From positions 1 through 35,694 of the forward strand of contig JAEEMP010000034.1 of assembly GCA_016283275.1 (NCBI GenBank): a stretch of DNA of 35,694 nucleotides, read 5' to 3'. The notes beneath the pieces were generated by a model. The model was not told the origin of the DNA and made no database searches. It saw nothing but the letters and a program-made list of their open reading frames with translations. Positions 1-6,827 of this stretch are shown here, piece after piece. Every line of letters begins with the position of its first letter. Positions within the stretch are counted from its first letter, which is position 1. The stretch comes from Lachnospiraceae bacterium (GTDB lineage Bacteria; Bacillota; Clostridia; Lachnospirales; Lachnospiraceae). Made by a program: the position numbers and the translations under genes.

Positions 1-34
1 GCCCTGGAGGCACAAGCACTTAACTCAACTTCAT

Positions 35-116
35 GGATGGATTCCCGAGTGGCCAAAGGGGCCAGACCGTAAATCTGCTGCACATTGCTTCGGTGGTTCG
101 AATCCACCTCCATCCA
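35..116 (+). tRNA. tRNA-Tyr (anticodon GTA)
   Basis: The cloverleaf has a perfect acceptor stem (GGATGGA 35-41 with TCCATCC 109-115), a TTCGAAT T-loop at 97-103 and the long variable arm expected of tRNA-Tyr. The anticodon GTA is at 69-71. CCA is not encoded. Two oddities: the base before the anticodon (position 33 by tRNA numbering, base 68) is C instead of the nearly universal T, and the outermost anticodon-stem pair is C62-C78, a mismatch. Confidence 0.93.
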
Positions 117-143
117 TTTGGCTTTAAGCCATAAACAGTACAT

Positions 144-217
<74 letters not shown>

Positions 218-218
218 C

Positions 219-291
<73 letters not shown>

Positions 292-295
292 CTTT

Positions 296-324
296 AAAGA
301 AGTCAGTAATGACTTCTTTTTTTA
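296..324 (+). terminator. Terminator of the tRNA operon
   Basis: A ten-pair stem (AAAGAAGTCA with TGACTTCTTT, loop GTAA) runs straight into a T tract just after tRNA-Phe. It fits a Rho-independent terminator. Confidence 0.85.
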
Positions 325-341
325 TTTTTGTTATAATTTGC

Positions 342-372
342 TTGACCTTCCATCTTGTGGAAGGTCTATGAT
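342..372 (+). promoter_or_regulatory. MerR-family-type promoter/operator upstream of the YhfC gene
   Basis: A -35 box TTGACC (342-347) and a -10 box TATGAT (367-372) are 19 bp apart, too long for normal recognition. The spacer holds a perfect dyad, GACCTTCC - 7 bp - GGAAGGTC (344-351 and 359-366). A long spacer containing a dyad is the hallmark of promoters activated by MerR-family regulators, and CCTTCC-N7-GGAAGG matches the CueR/MerR-type box. No merR-like gene lies in the window, so the regulator and inducer are unknown. Confidence 0.7.
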
Positions 373-408
373 TACCTCAACTTGATAACAACAAACGGAG
401 GTTAATTT

Positions 409-1260
409 ATGAAGTTTAATAATTTCAGAGTTCCGGCTGACAATTTTGCAGCGATCGTATTTGTAATGTGTCTAACGATTTTTCTTCCTATAGTTCTTAT
501 GATAATCTGGAGGAAAAAAACAAAAGCAAAGATTTCTTCATTCTTTATCGGTTCGGCGACATTTATCGTTTTTGCTCTTATACTTGAGCAGATCCTTCAT
601 ACGATCGTACTTAAAACGACCGGCGATCTTATTTCCGGAAACACACTTTTTTATGCGATATACGGTGGTCTGGCCGCAGGTATATTCGAAGAGACAGGAC
701 GACTTGTTTCAATGAAGTTATTTATGAAAAAATGTCTTAATAAGCAAAACGGTATCATGTACGGTATCGGTCACGGGGGTGCCGAATCCATTATCATTAC
801 CGGTTTTACTTTTATAAGCAATGTGTGTATATGTATTCTATTAAATATGGGTCAGGGAGAACTTTTGGTGGCGGGAGCCAATCAGCGCACCAGAGATATT
901 CTTTATAAACAGTTGTGCCCTTTATGGATGTCGGATGCCAATTATTTCTTATTGGGAGGAGTTGAAAGAATAACTGCTATAATGTTCCATATCTGCGCTT
1001 CGTACATAGTATATCGTGCGATCAAAAATTCGAAGTATCATTTATATGTTCTTGCGATATTCTTACATGCACTTTTGGATATGATAACCGTAATGCTGGC
1101 CGGTACGGGAATGAATCTATGGTTATTCGAAGGAGTGATCTTTGCATATTCCGCAATAATAGCGGTTATAACTATCATTATTTACAGGAAAGAAAAAGGC
1201 GATGCGGATATAAGTGTCGTCGAAACACCGATTACAGATGAAAATACTGATAGTGAGTGA
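409..1260 (+). CDS. YhfC-family glutamic-type intramembrane protease
   Basis: This polytopic membrane protein of 283 residues is recognisable as the YhfC family, related to the CPBP/Abi intramembrane proteases. The diagnostic motifs are EETGR at residues 94-98 and GHGGAE at 121-126, placed in membrane segments as the family's glutamate and histidine catalytic residues are. About seven hydrophobic segments are visible. The start has a good GGAGG site 8 bases upstream. Family members are thought to cut or bind membrane substrates, but the physiological substrate is not known. The gene is first in a two-gene unit with the phosphoesterase, whose start lies inside its 3' end, and it sits behind a MerR-type promoter, which suggests induction by a chemical or metal signal. 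The protease assignment is by motif only. Confidence 0.85.
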   Translation: MKFNNFRVPADNFAAIVFVMCLTIFLPIVLMIIWRKKTKAKISSFFIGSATFIVFALILEQILHTIVLKTTGDLISGNTLFYAIYGGLAAGIFEETGRLVSMKLFMKKCLNKQNGIMYGIGHGGAESIIITGFTFISNVCICILLNMGQGELLVAGANQRTRDILYKQLCPLWMSDANYFLLGGVERITAIMFHICASYIVYRAIKNSKYHLYVLAIFLHALLDMITVMLAGTGMNLWLFEGVIFAYSAIIAVITIIIYRKEKGDADISVVETPITDENTDSE

Positions 1261-1723
1261 TACTCACGGTTATGACGGAAATTTTTATAAACTTATAAAG
1301 AAAACCGGAACGCCCGATATGCTCATCCATGCGGGTGATGTTTCCGGAAGCGAATATGAGTTAAAAGCAGCCGTAAACTGTCCGGTTAAGATGGTATCGG
1401 GAAATAACGATTTCGGTACAAGACTAAAAAACGAGGAAGAATTTGAAGTAGAAGGGCTTAGGTTTTTACTTGTTCACGGTCACAGGGACGGAGTTTATTA
1501 CGGAACGGACAGACTTCTTTATAAAGCGGCGGAGCGCGGGGCGGATATCGTGATATACGGCCACACCCATGTTCCTTCGGTCGAATATGACGAAGAACTC
1601 GGTATTTGGGCGGTCAATCCCGGAAGTCTTTCGCTTCCGCGTCAGTTTAATCATAAGCCGAGTTTTATCTTACTCGATATCGACAGTCGCGGAGAACCGC
1701 ATTTTACGGTCAATTATCTTTAA
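1238..1723 (+). CDS. YfcE/MJ0936-type metallophosphoesterase
   Basis: A calcineurin-like phosphoesterase of 161 residues, the usual length of the small YfcE/MJ0936 group. All metal-ligand motifs are in order: SDTHG near the N-terminus, HAGD, GNND, VHGH and GHTH. These bind two metal ions and hydrolyse phosphodiesters or phosphomonoesters; the natural substrate of most members is unknown. I chose ATG 1238, because it places the first motif at the usual distance from the N-terminus. A GTG at 1214 would add eight unconserved residues. The start lies 23 bases inside the preceding gene and has no clear ribosome site, so translation is probably coupled to the protease gene. Confidence 0.88.
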   Translation: MKILIVSDTHGYDGNFYKLIKKTGTPDMLIHAGDVSGSEYELKAAVNCPVKMVSGNNDFGTRLKNEEEFEVEGLRFLLVHGHRDGVYYGTDRLLYKAAERGADIVIYGHTHVPSVEYDEELGIWAVNPGSLSLPRQFNHKPSFILLDIDSRGEPHFTVNYL

Positions 1724-1764
1724 AAAATGCACCCGATGCCTTATGGCATCCGGGTGCATTTTTA
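1722..1764. terminator. Bidirectional terminator between convergent genes
   Basis: A long hairpin (TGCACCCGATGCC pairing with GGCATCCGGGTGCA, one bulge, loop TTAT) is flanked by A runs on the left and T runs on the right. It can end transcription from both the phosphoesterase and the converging DUF2974 gene. Confidence 0.88.
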
Positions 1765-1767
1765 TGC

Positions 1768-2814
1768 TCAGCTTTTGATTTCTTTAAATATTATACTTAA
1801 GAAATCTCTTGTTTCGGATGAAAGTTTGGTAGCAGACATTATGATCCCGATCGTGTGTTTAAGGTCCAGATGCAAGAGATTGTATATGTGATCGATCCCG
1901 TTCTTTGTGAAAACAGAGAAAAGTTCGTCTACCACTTCTTTTCGCTCTTCGACCGGTATCGAATATAGCCATGCGTTCAATTTAGCTGCCATATTTTTAT
2001 CAAGATCCGGGGCCGGTTCGGTAAGTGACGGGGACAGTGTATCCAAAAGCCAGTTGAAAAGATCATGCTGAAAAACTTCTTTGCCCACGCATTTTACATA
2101 CTTTTTATCAAACGGAGGATTTAAAAGATTTCCGACGATACAATGTTTGGGTACATAAGCCGTAAGTTTTTCTTTTAAAAGATCGTAGCCTTCAAATTTT
2201 GTGATATCATCCAGAAATCCGGGAGCATCAAAGGCGATTATCCGTTTGATCCTCTTTAGAAGCTTTTGATCCTGGTTAACAGATGAATATATTGCAAGAT
2301 TTCCGCCTTTCGAATGCCCGATCACATAATATTTTTTGAAGGCCGCACCAAGATGGTTTTTAAGATATTGGGCAGCTTCACTCTGGCCGGGTGTCGGTGA
2401 CTCAAAAAGGGTGTTGAAGTTTTCCTTCCAGGATACAAGTGTTCCGTCGGTTCCGCGAAATACTATACAGTCAAAGAATGGATTTATGCGAAAAACCATC
2501 CCATAGAATGTTTTTTCATTTACGAAGTCTATATCTTTTACGTAATCAGCTATCTTAACATTCGAAAACCGTTTGGAAGCGCCCATCATATATAAAAGAT
2601 TGGCTTTTTCATAAAACAGTGAATCCCGTTTGTCCGGAATGGCAGTATTTTGATACTTAACAGCCAGACGGGATAATGTTATTTCTTCCGTGATCATGTC
2701 TCCGAAATCAACGCTTGAAAGTATGGATAATAAAACAGCGTCGTTGTCGTTGAACGGTGAATACCAAAACGGAATGTCGCCTCTGAAGTTTAAATAAGCG
2801 GGTGCATTGTTCAT
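1768..2814 (-). CDS. DUF2974 (Mbeg1-like) alpha/beta-hydrolase family protein
   Basis: This 348-residue protein matches the DUF2974 family, a lipase-like alpha/beta-hydrolase group common in Firmicutes. The nucleophile elbow GHSKGG has its serine at residue 168, preceded by the RGTDG motif near residue 120 that belongs to lipase class 3-like folds. An aspartate follows a strand in AFDAPGF and could be the acid. No signal peptide is seen, so the protein is probably cytoplasmic. The substrate is unknown. The start is supported by AAGGA seven bases upstream, overlapping the stop of the AEC transporter gene; the two genes are 9 bp apart and form an operon. Nothing suggests a link in function beyond co-transcription. 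Confidence 0.85.
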   Translation of the reverse strand: MNNAPAYLNFRGDIPFWYSPFNDNDAVLLSILSSVDFGDMITEEITLSRLAVKYQNTAIPDKRDSLFYEKANLLYMMGASKRFSNVKIADYVKDIDFVNEKTFYGMVFRINPFFDCIVFRGTDGTLVSWKENFNTLFESPTPGQSEAAQYLKNHLGAAFKKYYVIGHSKGGNLAIYSSVNQDQKLLKRIKRIIAFDAPGFLDDITKFEGYDLLKEKLTAYVPKHCIVGNLLNPPFDKKYVKCVGKEVFQHDLFNWLLDTLSPSLTEPAPDLDKNMAAKLNAWLYSIPVEERKEVVDELFSVFTKNGIDHIYNLLHLDLKHTIGIIMSATKLSSETRDFLSIIFKEIKS

Positions 2815-2823
2815 AATAAGTCC

Positions 2824-3750
2824 TTATGCAATATAGCGTGCAAACGCTACTATTATCGTCATTGTAAGAATCGAAAACAGTGAAGAGACCGCCACGATCT
2901 TGGAAGCAAGTTTTTCGTCGCCTCCGAATTTGATCGAAAACATTGTGGTGATCGCAGCCACCGGTGTTGCTGCCGACACTATCGATGCGATAAGAAGATT
3001 TCCGCGATAATTAAGCGCATACAAAATACCTAAAGTGAAAAGGGGAGCAACGATAAGTCTTAATATAAGAACGCCGGCTTCAGCCTTTATGTTTATTATA
3101 TCCTTAATGTCAAGATTTGAGATCGCATATCCGATTATAAGCATCGGAACGGGAGTATTGAGTCCCGAAAGAAACGCAATGGGAGAGCCTATGATCTCGG
3201 GAAGTTTAAAAGACGTAAAGAAAAGGATAAGACCGATAATTACCGATAAAACGCCAGGATTTAAAACAGCTTTGTACATTTTAAAGCCGGAAGTGCCTTT
3301 GGCCATTGAGTACTGTCCCAAAGACCATACGATCAGATAGAAAACTGTCAGATAACCTGCTCCGTAGAAGACACCTTCGCTTCCGAGCAATGCTTCGAGT
3401 AACGGAAGTGCCATAAAACCGCAGTTTGAAAAGATTACCGCAAAACGAAGCACCTTTTTCTTTGACTCTTCTTTATTTCTTATAAAAGCATATGCAAGCA
3501 CATAACAGACTATATGGGATATAAGTGCGGCAAGCATTGAAAGAAGAAGATTTTTAAGCATCTCTGAATTGTAATCTCTCTGAAACGCATGGATTATAAC
3601 GCAGGGAGTCACAAAATAAAGCATTATGTCGTTTATGCATTTAACGCCGTCTCCTGTGATGATCTTTTTTTTACCGCCGAAAAATCCCAAAGCTATCAAT
3701 ATAAAAAGAACTGCAACCTGAGTGCCCACAACTATAAAACTGTCTAACAT
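2824..3750 (-). CDS. AEC (auxin efflux carrier) family transporter
   Basis: A 308-residue membrane protein of about ten hydrophobic segments, the size and layout of AEC transporters (PF03547). Family features are the N-terminal half with NDIMLYFVTPC, a proline in a broken helix near the middle (LNTPVPMLIIG) and a conserved ending segment with AATPVAA. Bacterial members move small organic acids such as malate or malonate, or their exact cargo is unknown; the sequence alone does not settle it. It is the first gene of a two-gene minus-strand operon with the DUF2974 protein and is divergent from the potassium channel gene. The ribosome site is weak. Confidence 0.9.
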   Translation of the reverse strand: MLDSFIVVGTQVAVLFILIALGFFGGKKKIITGDGVKCINDIMLYFVTPCVIIHAFQRDYNSEMLKNLLLSMLAALISHIVCYVLAYAFIRNKEESKKKVLRFAVIFSNCGFMALPLLEALLGSEGVFYGAGYLTVFYLIVWSLGQYSMAKGTSGFKMYKAVLNPGVLSVIIGLILFFTSFKLPEIIGSPIAFLSGLNTPVPMLIIGYAISNLDIKDIINIKAEAGVLILRLIVAPLFTLGILYALNYRGNLLIASIVSAATPVAAITTMFSIKFGGDEKLASKIVAVSSLFSILTMTIIVAFARYIA

Positions 3751-3851
3751 TGAGTCTTCACTTTCTTTTTTTGTTTCAAATTTATAAGAAAGATGTTACT
3801 ATAAAATTGCAAATAAATCCAATCAATTCCTACCAAACTTAAGGTCCGATT

Positions 3852-4841
3852 ATGAAAAATATAAGAGAGAGAATCTTTAAAATTATACAGATCGGAAGCA
3901 AGGAAGATTTTATAAGCAAATTCTTTGATTTCTTTATCGTCGCGATGATCTTTTTAAACCTCTTTGCGACGATCTTTATGACCTTTGAGGAGTCCGCTCC
4001 GTACACAAGGTTACTTAACGCGATCGAGCTTATCACGATAATCATATTTACCATAGAATATATCTTAAGGATATGGACCGCGGATTTTCTGTATCCCGGA
4101 AAAACCGGAGCGAAAGCTGCGCTTAAATTTATCTTTTCGTTTTACGGTATCATTGATCTGCTTACTTTTTTCCCGTTCTATCTTCCGTTCGTATTTCCGG
4201 CCGGCGCGGTCGCATTCCGAATGTTAAGAGTAATAAGGATATTCAGGTTATTTAAGATCAATGCACAGTACGATGCATTTAATGTCATCACCGAGGTAAT
4301 AAAAGAAAAAAAGAACCAGCTTTTATCATCGCTTGTATTGATACTCATCATGATGGTGGCTTCGTCGCTTTGCATGTACAGCCTTGAAAACGAAGCTCAG
4401 CCCGAAGTTTTTTCAAATGCATTTTCGGGAATATGGTGGGCGACTTCCACACTTCTTACCGTCGGATACGGAGATATATATCCGGTTACGGTGGGCGGGC
4501 AGATAATGGCGATAATAATATCGTTTCTCGGGGTCGGAATGGTGGCTATCCCCACAGGTATCATTTCCGCAGGATTTGTGGAGCAGTATACAAAAGTCAA
4601 GATAACCGACAACCATATAGAAGAGACAGGCGACAATTTTATATCGGCATTGCTTACAAAGCATCATGAGTGGTGCAATAAAAAGGTCGATGATATAGAT
4701 TTTCCTTCAGAATACTTGCTTGTTATGATCATAAGGAACGGTGAAGTGATAAGTCCGAACGGATTCACAACTTTAAAAGAGGGCGATAAATTGATTCTTT
4801 ATTCTGATAAAACAGCAAACAATTCATTAATTGCAAATTGA
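3852..4841 (+). CDS. Voltage-gated-type potassium channel (6-TM ion transporter)
   Basis: The 329-residue protein has six membrane segments and a pore loop. The selectivity filter TVGYGD is at residues 203-208, diagnostic for K+ selectivity. Segment S4 has a basic residue at every third position (R123, R126, R129, R132, K135), the voltage-sensor pattern. The C-terminal 70 residues, rich in beta strands and with GDKLILYSD, resemble a TrkA-C/RCK_C ligand-binding domain, so gating may also respond to a small molecule; I infer this from pattern only. The start is preceded by AAGG at 8 bases. The gene is 54 bp ahead of the receptor-fold/GGDEF gene in the same direction and could be co-transcribed with it. 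Confidence 0.9.
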   Translation: MKNIRERIFKIIQIGSKEDFISKFFDFFIVAMIFLNLFATIFMTFEESAPYTRLLNAIELITIIIFTIEYILRIWTADFLYPGKTGAKAALKFIFSFYGIIDLLTFFPFYLPFVFPAGAVAFRMLRVIRIFRLFKINAQYDAFNVITEVIKEKKNQLLSSLVLILIMMVASSLCMYSLENEAQPEVFSNAFSGIWWATSTLLTVGYGDIYPVTVGGQIMAIIISFLGVGMVAIPTGIISAGFVEQYTKVKITDNHIEETGDNFISALLTKHHEWCNKKVDDIDFPSEYLLVMIIRNGEVISPNGFTTLKEGDKLILYSDKTANNSLIAN

Positions 4842-4895
4842 TATTATGATCTGTAGCAACTTTTGCGAACAAAGTTTAGACAGAAGAGGAATAGT

Positions 4896-6809
4896 ATGAA
4901 AAAAAAGAAAATTGCCGTATTCAGCAGTGGCTGGGGACCCGACATCATCAGAAAGATCGTTTCCGGAATGGAAGAGCAGTTCCCGGAAGGGTATTGTGAC
5001 ATCTATCTTTTTATTACGTACGCGACGTATGTAATGGATCCGGAAATAAAGGATAAAGAACTTAATATATTCAAGCTGCCGGTGTTGGATGATTTTGATG
5101 CTGTTTTAATAGTGCGCAATTCTATTAATTTTGAGAATGTTGTCGAGGACATATCGGGAAGATGTGTCGCTGCGGGCATTCCTTTTTTGTGTACGGGAAG
5201 TGCCGTTGAGGGAAGCTACTACATCACGACAGATAACTACACGGCAATGAAAGATCTGGTCAACCATCTTATGGATGAGCACAAAGTTAAAGATCCGTTC
5301 TTCATAGCAGGTACCGACAACAGTGAAGATTCCAATATAAGAATGCAAGCAGTCAGTGACGTGCTTAAAGAACGCGGCATGAGCCTTTCAAAAGACCGCT
5401 ACATGTATTCGGACTGGGAGCCCAACAAGGCGATCCGTTTCGTAAGAAAGATGATCGAAAATAAGGAAAAGCTTCCGGACGCTTTTCTTTGTGCCAACGA
5501 TACAATAGCCATGAACATCTGTGAAGTTCTTTCCGACAACGGTTACAAAGTGCCTGACGATATATGTGTAACGGGATTTGACAATGATTTTCTTGCGCAG
5601 GTATTCAATCCTTCCATATCGAGCGTCGAGCAGAACATGGATAAGGTCGGCGAAGAGTGTGCAAGGTTCTTCATGGATATCCTTTCGGGCAAAGAACGAG
5701 AGCAGCATATACTCGTACCCTGCAGTTTTGTGCCGTCTGAAAGCTGCGGCTGCAACGGTACAAGGGATTTTGAGTCCATAAGAAGAGAGGTCGGTAAAAG
5801 AAGGTATCTTGATATGTTCCATGAGACCATATTCGACAGCGACATGGAACTTCTTGATAAATATATCATGTCAGCGACTTCCTATGAAGACCTTTCCGAC
5901 AAAATGGGCGAGCGATATCTTGAACCTCATGAGTTCGAGGGAGATTATCTTGCCGTCATGCTAGATCCCTTATATGAAAAGAGCATATACAATCCCGACC
6001 GGAATTTCAGGTCAAACGGTTATTCAAAGACTGTAAAGACTCTTTTCTCGATGAAAGACGGAAGGATCAATTCCGATACTTCCGAGATCGAATCGAGGGA
6101 TCTTCTTCCTGACCGTTATAAAGACGCAAAGAACCGCATATATGTATTCATGCCTCTTTACGGCGAGAGCGGCGGTTACGGTTATGCCGTGGTAGAAGGA
6201 GGTATGGACAGAGTCAACGACTACAGGCTCAACAAATTCAGAAGAAATTTAAACGCAAGTCTCGAGAAATTTAAAAAGGACTTAAGCTTAAACCTTCTTA
6301 ACTTAAAACTTCAGGAGGCAACAGAGATAGATCCGCTCACCGGTGTAAAGAATTCAAAGGCTTTCGAGGCAAGAGGACTTGAACTTCAGAAGAGGATGTC
6401 ATTTAACTCAGATCTCGAATTCGGCGTGGCAATGTTCAACGTAAATTATACAAGACAGGTCTATGCAAAATTCGGCGCTGAGATAGGAGACGATTACATA
6501 ATCAACACCTGTAAGCTCATCTGCGGGGTATTTACCTGCAGCCCCGTATACAGGATAGGCAGCGACGAATTTGCGGTCGTGCTTTTGGGTGATGATTACA
6601 ACAACAGAAACCTTCTTCTTGAAAACATAAGAAACAAGATCAACGAACTTGAACATTCTGATCTTCCGGTCTACGAGAAATTATCGGCAGGATCGGGCAT
6701 GGCCGAGTACGATACTTTGATGGATGAGACGGTATCGGATGTCTTAAACAGAGCCAAAGAAGAAATGATGGACAATAAACGCACTATCAAAAAAGGACGT
6801 TTAAAGTAA
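4896..6809 (+). CDS. Sugar-receptor-fold protein with degenerate GGDEF domain
   Basis: This 637-residue protein has three parts. Residues 1-295 have the LacI/ribose-binding-protein fold (motifs such as AFLCANDTIA near 196-205 and DDICVTGFDND near 231-241) but lack both the helix-turn-helix of LacI regulators and a signal peptide, so it is a cytoplasmic sensor. Residues about 300-460 are an unrecognised middle domain. Residues about 485-635 are a GGDEF (diguanylate cyclase) domain. Its signature reads GSDEF at 555-559, the usual first metal aspartate is N515, and the stretch that normally reads ND.YGH is Y523-A-K-F-G-A. Synthesis of cyclic-di-GMP is therefore doubtful. ATG 4896 follows an AGAGGA site; an upstream ATG at 4863 adds 11 residues with no site. 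It is 18 bp from the FapA-like gene. Confidence 0.88.
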   Translation: MKKKKIAVFSSGWGPDIIRKIVSGMEEQFPEGYCDIYLFITYATYVMDPEIKDKELNIFKLPVLDDFDAVLIVRNSINFENVVEDISGRCVAAGIPFLCTGSAVEGSYYITTDNYTAMKDLVNHLMDEHKVKDPFFIAGTDNSEDSNIRMQAVSDVLKERGMSLSKDRYMYSDWEPNKAIRFVRKMIENKEKLPDAFLCANDTIAMNICEVLSDNGYKVPDDICVTGFDNDFLAQVFNPSISSVEQNMDKVGEECARFFMDILSGKEREQHILVPCSFVPSESCGCNGTRDFESIRREVGKRRYLDMFHETIFDSDMELLDKYIMSATSYEDLSDKMGERYLEPHEFEGDYLAVMLDPLYEKSIYNPDRNFRSNGYSKTVKTLFSMKDGRINSDTSEIESRDLLPDRYKDAKNRIYVFMPLYGESGGYGYAVVEGGMDRVNDYRLNKFRRNLNASLEKFKKDLSLNLLNLKLQEATEIDPLTGVKNSKAFEARGLELQKRMSFNSDLEFGVAMFNVNYTRQVYAKFGAEIGDDYIINTCKLICGVFTCSPVYRIGSDEFAVVLLGDDYNNRNLLLENIRNKINELEHSDLPVYEKLSAGSGMAEYDTLMDETVSDVLNRAKEEMMDNKRTIKKGRLK

Positions 6810-6827
6810 TTCAATAGGATAAGATCA

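Noticed and set aside
1-34. Possible 3' end of another tRNA before tRNA-Tyr
   Set aside because: No T-loop or acceptor sequence is recognisable in these bases, so no feature is called.
1214-1237. GTG start for the phosphoesterase
   Set aside because: It adds eight residues before a conserved beta strand and has no ribosome site; ATG 1238 fits the family.
3751-3851. Divergent promoters between the AEC transporter and K+ channel genes
   Set aside because: AT-rich -10-like sequences occur (TATAAA near 3801), but no -35 box sits at 16-18 bp on either strand.
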